Shown: positions 30,048 to 37,756 of the stretch, one piece after another | How the letters are laid out: every line of letters begins with the position of its first letter | Numbering within the stretch: the first letter of the stretch is position 1 | Assembly (NCBI GenBank): GCA_003481745.1 | Contig: QULP01000001.1 | Span: forward strand, 444,144 to 508,143 | Direction of reading: 5' to 3' | Source: Firmicutes bacterium OM04-13BH | GTDB lineage: Bacteria; Bacillota; Clostridia; Lachnospirales; Lachnospiraceae | Length of the DNA: 64,000 bases | Notes under the pieces: generated by a model | Databases searched by the model: none | Seen by the model: only the letters and a program-made list of their open reading frames with translations | What the model was told of the DNA's origin: nothing | Made by a program: the position numbers and the translations under genes

Positions 30048-30083
30048 CATTTTTACTCTATCTGTGTTTCATTTTTCAAAGAA

Positions 30084-30470
30084 CTATTTTGTCTTTTCTT
30101 TTTCCATCTCTACACTTGCAATACGCACGTTTACATCAGAGACTACAAGACCTGTCATATTTTCGATTGCTGCTTTTACTTTTTCCTGTACGGTTTTACT
30201 TGTCTCTAAAATATTGTATCCATACTCGATATTTAAAGCCAAATCCACGCAGACAATGTTTTCTAAAATATCTACCTTTACCCCTTTTGAAAGGTTTTTC
30301 ATTCCCAGTTTTCCAACCAGTTCATTTGTGATATTTCCTGCCATAGAACCGACACCTTCTACTTCTGTTGCTGCCAGTCCCGCAATAATAGCAACCACTT
30401 CATCGGCAATCTGAACCTCGCCCAATGAGCCATTATCATGTATCTTATAGATATTTCTATCTTCCGCCAT
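30084..30470 (-). CDS. Asp23/Gls24 (DUF322) family envelope-stress protein
   Basis: A small protein of 128 residues with the Asp23 pattern: GEVQIADEVVAIIAGLAATEVEG, then SKGVKVDILENIVCVDLALNIEYG and KEKVKAAIENMTGLVVSDVNVRI-like repeats in the C-terminal half. Members are membrane-associated and linked to envelope homeostasis. The counterpart in Bacillus is YqhY beside accBC and nusB, and here it is also beside nusB. The ATG at 30470 has AGGAGG seven bases upstream. Confidence 0.9.
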   Translation of the reverse strand: MAEDRNIYKIHDNGSLGEVQIADEVVAIIAGLAATEVEGVGSMAGNITNELVGKLGMKNLSKGVKVDILENIVCVDLALNIEYGYNILETSKTVQEKVKAAIENMTGLVVSDVNVRIASVEMEKEKTK

Positions 30471-30513
30471 AACCAAACCTCCTATTTTTTAAAAGGATAA
30501 TCTCCTACCTGAC

Positions 30514-30542
30514 ATTATATCAAAATATAATTGTGGTGTCAA
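30514..30542 (-). promoter_or_regulatory. SigA-type promoter of the asp23 gene
   Basis: On the minus strand TTGACA (30537-30542) and TATAAT (30514-30519) are 17 bases apart: a full consensus promoter. Confidence 0.85.
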
Positions 30543-30561
30543 AACTTCTATAGAAAATATA

Positions 30562-30603
30562 AAAAAGAATCTCCGCCTCCTGTCTTTTAAACAGAAAACG
30601 GAG
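30562..30603 (-). terminator. Terminator of prfC
   Basis: On the minus strand CTCCG and CGGAG enclose an inner CTGT/ACAG stem, followed by TTCTTTTTT. It lies just beyond the prfC stop and upstream of the asp23 promoter. Confidence 0.7.
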
Positions 30604-30609
30604 TCCTTC

Positions 30610-32202
30610 TTAGTTTCTGCTGAACTCAGCCAGTCTTAATCCTTCATTTCTATCTAAGGTCATGCCAACACTCCAGCTGTTTACAAACAATAACAGAGGA
30701 TTGCCTTTCATATCCATAACCTTCTTCATGTCAGAAGTTCCGGTCAGTTTCTTAACGTCTACTTCATCTTTATTTTCAATCCAGCGAATGTGTTCATAAG
30801 GCAGTGTCTCAAGACGGATATCCACATTGTATTCATTTTCCAGACGGTATTTTAAGACATCAAACTGAAGCACACCGACAACTCCGACAATAATTTCTTC
30901 CATTCCGCCCATGATTTCCTGGAAAATCTGAATCGCACCTTCCTGTGCGATCTGGTTGATCCCTTTTACAAACTGCTTTCTCTTCATGCTGTCAAGCAGA
31001 CGTACTCTTGCAAAGTGTTCCGGTGCGAACGTTGGGATTCCTTCATACTGGAATTTTTTTCCCGGTGCACATACCGTATCACCGATTGAAAAGATACCTG
31101 GGTCAAATACACCGATAATATCTCCGGCATACGCTTCTTCCACCACATGACGGTCCTGCGCCATCATCTGCTGTGGCTGGGAGAGACGCATTTTTTTCTC
31201 GCCCTGTACGTGATACACCTCTTTGGATGCCTCAAATTTACCGGAACAGATTCTCATAAATGCAACTCGGTCACGGTGGTTCTTATTCATATTTGCCTGA
31301 ATTTTAAATACAAAGGCAGAGAAATCTTCTTTCATCGGGTCAATCTCTCCGATATCTGCCTTTCTTGGAAGCGGGGAAGAAGTCATTTTTAAGAAATGTT
31401 TCAAAAATGTCTCCACACCAAAGTTTGTAAGCGCAGAACCGAAAAATACCGGTGAAAGCTTTCCTTCGTTGACTAAGTCCTGGTCAAATTCCGCACTTGC
31501 GCCATCGAGCAGTTCAATTTCTTCTAATAACTGCTCTTTCTGTTCTGCATCCACTACATCATCCAAGTGTGCTTCATCAATTCCGATTTCTTCTTCGATT
31601 CCCTCTTTTGTCCCCTTCATGGTATCTGAGAATGTCAGCACTTTTTCTGTATTTCTGTCATAAACACCACGGAATTTTTTACCGGAACCAATTGGCCAGT
31701 TAATCGGACAGGTTGGAATTCCAAGCTCTTTTTCGATATCATCCAGTAAATCAAAGGTATCATTTGCATCTCTGTCCATTTTGTTAATAAACGTAAAAAT
31801 TGGAATATGGCGCATCGCACAAACTTTAAACAGTTTTCTGGTCTGAGCCTCCACTCCTTTTGAAGCATCAATGACCATAACTGCAGAATCTGCTGCCATT
31901 AAAGTACGATATGTGTCCTCCGAGAAATCCTGATGTCCAGGAGTATCCAATATGTTAATGCAATAACCGTCATAATTAAACTGAAGTACGGAAGATGTAA
32001 CGGAAATACCTCTTTCTTTTTCAATTTCCATCCAGTCTGAAACCGCATGACGAGCTGTTGCCTTTCCTTTTACACTTCCTGCAAGGTTGATTGCTCCTCC
32101 GTAAAGAAGAAATTTCTCAGTCAGAGTTGTCTTACCTGCATCCGGATGGGAAATAATTGCAAAAGTTCTTCTTTTTGTAATTTCTTTTGTATAGTCAGCC
32201 AC
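30610..32202 (-). CDS. prfC: Peptide chain release factor 3
   Basis: Translational GTPase that recycles release factors 1 and 2. The G1 motif is SHPDAGKTT, G3 DTPGHQDFSEDTYRT and G4 NKMDRD. The 530-residue length and the EF-G-like domain II, plus the RF3-specific C-terminal domain, fit the family. It has its own consensus promoter and terminator. Its position between asp23 and the spoIIIA operon differs from Bacillus, where accBC lies here. Confidence 0.96.
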   Translation of the reverse strand: MADYTKEITKRRTFAIISHPDAGKTTLTEKFLLYGGAINLAGSVKGKATARHAVSDWMEIEKERGISVTSSVLQFNYDGYCINILDTPGHQDFSEDTYRTLMAADSAVMVIDASKGVEAQTRKLFKVCAMRHIPIFTFINKMDRDANDTFDLLDDIEKELGIPTCPINWPIGSGKKFRGVYDRNTEKVLTFSDTMKGTKEGIEEEIGIDEAHLDDVVDAEQKEQLLEEIELLDGASAEFDQDLVNEGKLSPVFFGSALTNFGVETFLKHFLKMTSSPLPRKADIGEIDPMKEDFSAFVFKIQANMNKNHRDRVAFMRICSGKFEASKEVYHVQGEKKMRLSQPQQMMAQDRHVVEEAYAGDIIGVFDPGIFSIGDTVCAPGKKFQYEGIPTFAPEHFARVRLLDSMKRKQFVKGINQIAQEGAIQIFQEIMGGMEEIIVGVVGVLQFDVLKYRLENEYNVDIRLETLPYEHIRWIENKDEVDVKKLTGTSDMKKVMDMKGNPLLLFVNSWSVGMTLDRNEGLRLAEFSRN

Positions 32203-32265
32203 TGAAATGACCTCCTTCTCTTTTTTTATCTCAAATTAAAATTTTCATAAGTAAACACTTAGCAT

Positions 32266-32294
32266 ATTTTAGTATACCGTACAAACAGTGTCAA
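32266..32294 (-). promoter_or_regulatory. SigA-type promoter of prfC
   Basis: On the minus strand TTGACA (32289-32294) and TAAAAT (32266-32271) are 17 bases apart. Confidence 0.8.
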
Positions 32295-32309
32295 GGATTT
32301 TAAAAAGAT

Positions 32310-33002
32310 TTATTCGCCATCCGAGCTTTCCGCTTCAAGCGGAGTAATCACAATATTCTCTATCGGAACCGATGTTTTCCGTTTTACAATATCTTCAATC
32401 TGAGCCCGCTTGTCATCTGCCATATACTCCTGCGGTACAATAATGTCAGCCGATTCATTGGTCAGATTCACCACTACATTTGCAAATCCCTTTGCTTCCA
32501 GTAAAAGTTCTGCGGCTTCTTCCTGTTCTGCAAGGTCTGTCATTTCTACCATTGAAGCAATTGCCTCCTGTTTTTTATCCTCTCCTATATTTTCGTTGTT
32601 GATAATTCCCATCAGTGTTTCTTTATTGGCAGAACGTACCTGCTCCCGATTCAGTTTTGCCTGTGCAGCAAAAGTGGATGCGCCTGTTAATACTGCTTCT
32701 CCAGGTGTCTCGGCAGATGCACTCGCTTCTCCTGCCTGATTGTTCCCTGCTGCCTGATTTTCTTCTAACAGGGCACTTTCATCTGTCAAATCATAATCCA
32801 GACTGTCAATCTCTTCTACAATTCCATCTGTTCCTGCGGTTTCCTGCGCCTCCGTATCTGAGGTATCCGAAACAGCACCTGTTTTCTGTAGTACCTTATC
32901 CATTCCCAGATGTGTGTCTGAGTAATTAATGTAGCCGGCAACCGCAATCATAATTGCCAAAGCAGTAATAATCACCTGATTTTTCTTAAAAATCTTTTTC
33001 AC
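32310..33002 (-). CDS. spoIIIAH: Stage III sporulation protein AH
   Basis: Mother-cell component of the SpoIIIA-SpoIIQ channel linking mother cell and forespore. A cytosolic N-terminus and one transmembrane segment (VIITALAIMIAVAGYI, about residues 9-24) are followed by a long acidic linker and a C-terminal YscJ/FliF-like ring-forming domain (about 120-225: KQEAIASMVEMTDLAEQEEA, FANVVVNLTNESADIIV). 230 residues is typical. Last gene of the eight-gene operon. Confidence 0.93.
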   Translation of the reverse strand: MKKIFKKNQVIITALAIMIAVAGYINYSDTHLGMDKVLQKTGAVSDTSDTEAQETAGTDGIVEEIDSLDYDLTDESALLEENQAAGNNQAGEASASAETPGEAVLTGASTFAAQAKLNREQVRSANKETLMGIINNENIGEDKKQEAIASMVEMTDLAEQEEAAELLLEAKGFANVVVNLTNESADIIVPQEYMADDKRAQIEDIVKRKTSVPIENIVITPLEAESSDGE

Positions 33003-33015
33003 CCACGCTTCTCCT

Positions 33016-33492
33016 TTAATTCATTTTCATTACTTTTATTCTATGGGCTTCCACCTGAAATAATGCCTGCACTGCCTCCTGAATATTCTGTACCACTACC
33101 GGATTATCTGCTCCCTTTGCAAGAATCAAAACTCCGCTGATTTTCGGATACTTCTGCATTTTTACATAAGGAGTCTGATTTCCTGTTGCATCTTTTTGAA
33201 ACACCGTCTGGTTTTCATCCTTTTCTACTACATTTTCCCAACTGTTTTCAAAGGTTAAAAATACTTTCGTCTCTCCTGCCCCCTCCGATTCATTGAGCAT
33301 GTTTTGAAGCCTTGCCTGAATCTGCTCCTGCCATGCCCCTTCTTTTAAATCTTCACTTTTCTCTTCTATCGCTGTATTTGTCTCATTTATCGTCTCTTTT
33401 TTCACCGGAATTGCAAGTATCAGACACAAAATTCCAACTAACAGAGCAACCGCCAGATATTCTTTTTTTAATTTGTCCGGAAATCCTCTCAT
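33016..33492 (-). CDS. spoIIIAG: Stage III sporulation protein AG
   Basis: Ring-forming component of the SpoIIIA-SpoIIQ channel. An N-terminal transmembrane segment (YLAVALLVGILCLILAI) precedes a periplasmic region with KVFLTFENSWENVVEKDEN and a hydrophobic KISGVLILAKGADNP strand, typical of SpoIIIAG. The ATG at 33492 overlaps the spoIIIAF stop as ATGA; the longer frame would run into spoIIIAF without a ribosome binding site. Confidence 0.92.
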   Translation of the reverse strand: MRGFPDKLKKEYLAVALLVGILCLILAIPVKKETINETNTAIEEKSEDLKEGAWQEQIQARLQNMLNESEGAGETKVFLTFENSWENVVEKDENQTVFQKDATGNQTPYVKMQKYPKISGVLILAKGADNPVVVQNIQEAVQALFQVEAHRIKVMKMN

Positions 33493-33794
33493 GGCTTGTC
33501 CACCTCTTCTTCCCGTTCCTGCCAATAGCGGTTTTCTGCATCATAAGCCTTCTGCTCCCATTCCTTTTGACTCTCTGTCTCTTCTTGAAGCTCCATATCC
33601 GGCATCTCAAACATGGTTTCCTCTGCTCCTAAAAGCTTCCCTCCTGTTACAATCAAAACCCAGATAAATAAAAGTCCCATGTAAAACTGAATGTATTTTT
33701 TATAACTTCCCTCTGGCAGAAAATGCAGAAGTGCAGACTGAAAGATAAAATAACAGGCAACACTCTGCATCCATAGACAAACTCTCTCCGGCAT
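33489..33794 (-). CDS. spoIIIAF: Stage III sporulation protein AF
   Basis: A 101-residue protein with two N-terminal transmembrane segments (about residues 6-22 and 36-54: FYMGLLFIWVLIVTGGKLL) and a charged tail, the normal layout but with a shorter C-terminal soluble domain than Bacillus SpoIIIAF (~200 residues). The ATG at 33794 (MPERVCLWM) has GGAGG seven bases upstream; an earlier ATG overlaps that site. Part of the spoIIIA channel operon. Confidence 0.88.
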   Translation of the reverse strand: MPERVCLWMQSVACYFIFQSALLHFLPEGSYKKYIQFYMGLLFIWVLIVTGGKLLGAEETMFEMPDMELQEETESQKEWEQKAYDAENRYWQEREEEVDKP

Positions 33795-33831
33795 CGACTC
33801 CCCTCCCATATTGACTTGCCTGATTTTTATC

Positions 33832-34992
33832 CTATTTTCCGATAAATGAAATACTTAGAATTGCAATCGTGATAAAAATCAAAAGTTCCATACAAAGCAG
33901 TACCTTTAAAAATAAAACATAGCCATTACCAATTGTGCTAAGTGCTCCTGTCATCCGCTTGTCCGATACCGGCTGTACTACCGCTGCCAACAGTTTATAT
34001 AAAAATGCAAGCAGCGCCAGACGAATCACCGGCCGGATTCCGATACAGACTAAAATAATAATTCCCACTACACCGATTCCATTTCGGATAATCACGGCTG
34101 TCCCAAGGGCAACTTCTGTCACTCCATTAATGGCATTTCCGATTCCGGGAATCGAAGCCGCTGTCTTTCCAATGATGTCCCGCTTTAGAGAATCCATTGC
34201 CGGTCCAATCATATTTTGAATCAACTGCATGCCAAGCACCACCGCCATACAGCTTTTTAAACTCCATTCAATCAAAGTCTGCAACAGCTCTGCCATTTTG
34301 GATAAGAAATCTTCGCTGTGAAGATAATTGACCAGTTCTACAAGTGCCAAAACATAAATGGCCGGAACAATGCCTTTTAAAAAGACAACCTGAATCACAT
34401 AAATTAAAAACAGCACTGCTTCATAAAAAATCATTGCCGTCGCACTTCCTGAGGAAGCCGTAACCGCAAGAAAATAAGACGGCATTAAAGCTTTTAAAAA
34501 TAAAATAAAATTTTCCAGAAGTTCTTTTAACTCCACTCCCATACTTCCAAACGATTTTATCAATAATGCAAGCAAAAGCATGTAAGTAATATAAAAGCTG
34601 GTTTCTCCGGTTTTTCCATCTCCAAATACTGCTGTAAAATTAGAAAACACAGCTGCAAGAAGTACCAAAAGTACAACTTGAAACATTGCCTTTTGTTCTC
34701 TTTGAAGCTGTGCTTTTACTATATTTTTAAACCACTTACTCATTGTCTCTTTTTGAAACAAAGACTCTCCTTTTAAAATCTGATTTAAGATTTCTTCTAT
34801 GGAAAAGCTGTCCTCTTTTAAAATCTGATTGACTGCATCCTGCATTTGCCCAAGTTCCATATCTTCCATCAGCTTCTGTCTTGTTTCTTCTTCCTGCTGT
34901 TCTCTCTGTTTTTGCCCTGCCTGTACAAAAGTTGCTCCAAATTCCAGACAGATCAAAAAGACTGCCAGTATGAATCGAATTCTTCTTTTCAT
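33832..34992 (-). CDS. spoIIIAE: Stage III sporulation protein AE
   Basis: Polytopic membrane component of the SpoIIIA complex. A signal-peptide-like N-terminus (MKRRIRFILAVFLICLEFGA) precedes a charged segment and about seven transmembrane helices. The conserved AIPGIGNAINGVTEVALGT-like block (here SIPGIGNAINGVTEVALGTA) and RPVIRLALLAFLYKLLAAVV are family features. It overlaps spoIIIAD by four bases. Confidence 0.94.
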   Translation of the reverse strand: MKRRIRFILAVFLICLEFGATFVQAGQKQREQQEEETRQKLMEDMELGQMQDAVNQILKEDSFSIEEILNQILKGESLFQKETMSKWFKNIVKAQLQREQKAMFQVVLLVLLAAVFSNFTAVFGDGKTGETSFYITYMLLLALLIKSFGSMGVELKELLENFILFLKALMPSYFLAVTASSGSATAMIFYEAVLFLIYVIQVVFLKGIVPAIYVLALVELVNYLHSEDFLSKMAELLQTLIEWSLKSCMAVVLGMQLIQNMIGPAMDSLKRDIIGKTAASIPGIGNAINGVTEVALGTAVIIRNGIGVVGIIILVCIGIRPVIRLALLAFLYKLLAAVVQPVSDKRMTGALSTIGNGYVLFLKVLLCMELLIFITIAILSISFIGK

Positions 34993-35375
34993 AATAAAAA
35001 ATTATGAATGGTCTCAACCAGTGCCAGTAACACCGGTAAAGATAATACCATAAGATAAAGTTTCACAAATAACTCAATCTGTCCTGCAATTGCTGCATAT
35101 CCGGCATCTTTGCAGATACTTGATGAAAACTGTCCAATATAGGTTGCTCCTGTCATTTTAAGCAGAACAAGCACATACTTTTCATCTACCGGAAGAAATT
35201 CCTGTATTTTTTTGATACTCTCAAACAGATAGGATAATTTTTCCACTGCATATCCTAAAATACAGATTCCAACGGCAAAGCTCAGATAAACAGAATACTC
35301 TGGCTTACTTTCTTTTAAAAAGAGTGCCAAAAGAACTCCCGTAATTCCAATCATCACAATTTTAACAACTTCCAT
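34989..35375 (-). CDS. spoIIIAD: Stage III sporulation protein AD
   Basis: 128 residues, about four transmembrane segments. The start MEVVKIVMIGITGVLLALF and TGATYIGQFSSSICKDAGY, followed by AIAGQIELFVKLYLMVLSLP, are characteristic of SpoIIIAD, a paralogue of SpoIIIAC. It overlaps spoIIIAE by four bases and follows spoIIIAC by eight. Confidence 0.95.
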   Translation of the reverse strand: MEVVKIVMIGITGVLLALFLKESKPEYSVYLSFAVGICILGYAVEKLSYLFESIKKIQEFLPVDEKYVLVLLKMTGATYIGQFSSSICKDAGYAAIAGQIELFVKLYLMVLSLPVLLALVETIHNFLL

Positions 35376-35383
35376 CCTGCCCC

Positions 35384-35578
35384 CTACAAAGAAAACAAAT
35401 CTTCAATCGTCTGAAAGAGTTCGTAAATATAAGGAAGCACCCAGAACAGTACGACTAAAAGCCCTGCAAGACTGGTGAGAAAAGCAAGTTCTTCTCTCTG
35501 GCTGTGTTTTAAAATCTGACAAAGTACCGAAACAAGAATTCCGACTGCTCCAATTTTAAATAAAATCGTAACTTCCAA
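35384..35578 (-). CDS. spoIIIAC: Stage III sporulation protein AC
   Basis: Very small membrane protein, 64 residues with two transmembrane helices (ILFKIGAVGILVSVLCQIL and FLTSLAGLLVVLFWVLPYI). Size, sequence and operon position identify it. Confidence 0.94.
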   Translation of the reverse strand: MEVTILFKIGAVGILVSVLCQILKHSQREELAFLTSLAGLLVVLFWVLPYIYELFQTIEDLFSL

Positions 35579-35618
35579 GTACTTCCCTCCCCTGCAATTT
35601 CAGCTTTTTTTCGCTTTT

Positions 35619-36140
35619 TTACTGCCAGAGCAAAATCAAAAGAAAGATTCCCCCCATGACCCCCAGACTTTGATACAATTTTCTTTTTTGTGGAATTTCT
35701 TTTTGCAGATATTCAATTTTTTGTTCGAGTTCTTTTAAATAAAGCTTCATTGCATTTTTCTGCATTTCCACATCCAGATATCCAAGCGATTCTCCAAAAC
35801 GGGCAAATTCCTCTTTATCTTCTTTTGTAAGTGCTGTACCTTTTAACTGCTCTTTTATTTCTGTCTCAAACAAATCAGAAAAACGGACTCCATCAAAGGC
35901 ATCTGCCCTTCCTGCTGTCTGTCTTAAAAAAGAATCAAACGGTACTTTTACTTTTCCGGCACTGCTTCTTAAGGCTTCCGGAAGTGCTGCGTTCTTATAA
36001 AGAATCTCTCCTTGAATCAACAGCACAATCCGTTGTAATTCCTGAAGCTGTTCGATTCTTTTTGTAAACTGCCTGCTTTTTTGTACACCCAGCAAAGAGG
36101 ACGCACTTAATATCAGACATGCACCTGCCACTCTTAACAT
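35619..36140 (-). CDS. spoIIIAB: Stage III sporulation protein AB
   Basis: 173 residues with a hydrophobic segment at each end (MLRVAGACLILSASSLLGV and MGGIFLLILLWQ) around a helical soluble middle resembling type II secretion GspF domains. FTKRIEQLQELQRIVLLIQGE is the conserved block. It overlaps spoIIIAA by seven bases. Confidence 0.94.
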   Translation of the reverse strand: MLRVAGACLILSASSLLGVQKSRQFTKRIEQLQELQRIVLLIQGEILYKNAALPEALRSSAGKVKVPFDSFLRQTAGRADAFDGVRFSDLFETEIKEQLKGTALTKEDKEEFARFGESLGYLDVEMQKNAMKLYLKELEQKIEYLQKEIPQKRKLYQSLGVMGGIFLLILLWQ

Positions 36141-37105
36141 AAAATTCCCTTTTTTCGGTTTTGGTCATACAGACACGTTCCTCTTTCATCAAAAATTGCC
36201 TTGACCTGTCCTGCCCTGTCCTTATTTTGCAAAATAATATAACGTTCAAACACTTTTTCCTGCATGAGTCTCTGCATCAACGGTTTTCGCTTCATATCAT
36301 CAATGGAACTACCATGAACGGTTGCAAATAGCTTACAGCCACAGTGAATGACTGACTCAATCGCATGAATGTCTTCATAATCGCCAAGCTCATCCACTGC
36401 AACCACTTCCGGAGACATCGAACGAATCAGCATCATCATGCCCTCCGCTTTTGGACAACAGTCCAAAATATCCGTACGGATTCCCAAATCATTTTGCGGA
36501 ATTCCCTGATAAGAGCCTGCAATCTCAGAACGTTCATCCACCACTCCCACCGTTTTCCCCTCAAGATAACGATTCCCATCACTGACCTGGCGGATTAAAT
36601 CCCGAAGCAGTGTTGTTTTTCCACACATCGGCGGAGAAATAATCAAGGTATGACACACATTATTTTTTTTCATAATATAAGGGAGAATTGGGGTCGCACA
36701 CCCCTTTATCTGATGTGATAATCTCAGATTGATATAAGATATGTATTTTAGACTTTTTATTTTATCCCCATCTAAGACGGTTTTTCCGGCTATTCCGACC
36801 CGATGCCCGCCTTGAATTGTAATAAATCCCTTTCGGATTTCCTCTTCGAATGCATACATGGAATAATTACTGACATATTCCATTGTTTCCCGCAAATCTT
36901 CTGCCTCAATCATGCAGACATTCTGCATATTTTTGGTCAGCCTTCCATCTTTCGCAACAAAGTATTCTTTCCCACCGTAGATTACAATCATCGGAGCATT
37001 AACCCGAAGCCTGATTTCATAAAGCTCTTCCAAATTAAATCCGGTCTTTTCGAGTATTTCCCGTATTTTAGCAGGAAAGAGATATGTAATTCCCTTTTCT
37101 TTCAT
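36134..37105 (-). CDS. spoIIIAA: Stage III sporulation protein AA (secretion-type ATPase)
   Basis: Cytosolic ATPase, related to type II/IV secretion motors, that energises the forespore channel. Walker A is SPPMCGKTTLLRDL and the Walker B/Asp box region is VVAVDELGDYEDI, with GGHRVGIAGKTV upstream. The ATG at 37105 follows AGAGGTG; a GTG nine bases upstream overlaps that site. First gene of spoIIIAA-AH. CATATATT at 37125-37132 on the minus strand resembles a SigE -10 element, as expected for a mother-cell operon, but the -35 element is unclear. Confidence 0.94.
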   Translation of the reverse strand: MKEKGITYLFPAKIREILEKTGFNLEELYEIRLRVNAPMIVIYGGKEYFVAKDGRLTKNMQNVCMIEAEDLRETMEYVSNYSMYAFEEEIRKGFITIQGGHRVGIAGKTVLDGDKIKSLKYISYINLRLSHQIKGCATPILPYIMKKNNVCHTLIISPPMCGKTTLLRDLIRQVSDGNRYLEGKTVGVVDERSEIAGSYQGIPQNDLGIRTDILDCCPKAEGMMMLIRSMSPEVVAVDELGDYEDIHAIESVIHCGCKLFATVHGSSIDDMKRKPLMQRLMQEKVFERYIILQNKDRAGQVKAIFDERGTCLYDQNRKKGILC

Positions 37106-37189
37106 CTTGTTCACCTCTTAAAATAATATATGAGGACAATCTTTATTTAATACAGGAATTTCTTTCTTGCCGTTTTCCTTTATCTTTTT

Positions 37190-37756
37190 TTATTCTGATT
37201 CTTTTATGCACTCAATTTCACACGCAGACTGTGCTGTTACACAGACCCAGTAATCCTCGATTGAAAAACTTTCCTGCCATGCATTTTTTTCTAAAGTGTC
37301 AAGTTCTCTCGTAATTCCCTGACCACTCCACTTTACATAGCTTTCCTTTTGGCTCCAGAGACTGCAAAAGAAAGATTCTTTTTCCTCTGACTGTTCAAGC
37401 TGTAACAGCTCCTGTTTCGTTAAGATCCGTCTTAAAAGCCTTGGACTGTAAGATTGTATTTTTTGGATATCAATTCCGATTTCACAAGTTGCCACTGCAC
37501 AGACTGCATAGTCTCCGGAATGGCTGATATTAAAAAAAGGAAAGCGGGTTTTGTCTTTAAAATACGGTTTTCCATGTGCTCCGATTTCAATAGACTGTTC
37601 TAGTTCTTCCAGATTTTGAATGGTTTGGATGTTGCTTTTCTTTATTGCATTTAACAACAGTAGTCTTCCGGCTGTTCGTTCCCGCTTTTGTTTTGAACTT
37701 TCTTCTTTTACCAGATTTTCTATTTTTCCATAGTAAATCCATATCTGATTTGTCAT
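37190..37756 (-). CDS. 4'-phosphopantetheinyl transferase, Sfp type
   Basis: Transfers phosphopantetheine from CoA to a carrier-protein serine. GAHGKPYF, FFNISHSGDYAVCAV, IGIDIQKI (the Mg2+ site) and FCSLWSQKESYVKWSGQG (WxxKESxxK) are the Sfp/AcpT motifs. At 188 residues it is a little shorter than Sfp. It overlaps the helicase stop by four bases. With no acpS in the window it may serve the ACP of the fatty-acid operon 12 kb away, or a secondary-metabolite carrier protein; the sequence cannot decide. Confidence 0.87.
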   Translation of the reverse strand: MTNQIWIYYGKIENLVKEESSKQKRERTAGRLLLLNAIKKSNIQTIQNLEELEQSIEIGAHGKPYFKDKTRFPFFNISHSGDYAVCAVATCEIGIDIQKIQSYSPRLLRRILTKQELLQLEQSEEKESFFCSLWSQKESYVKWSGQGITRELDTLEKNAWQESFSIEDYWVCVTAQSACEIECIKESE

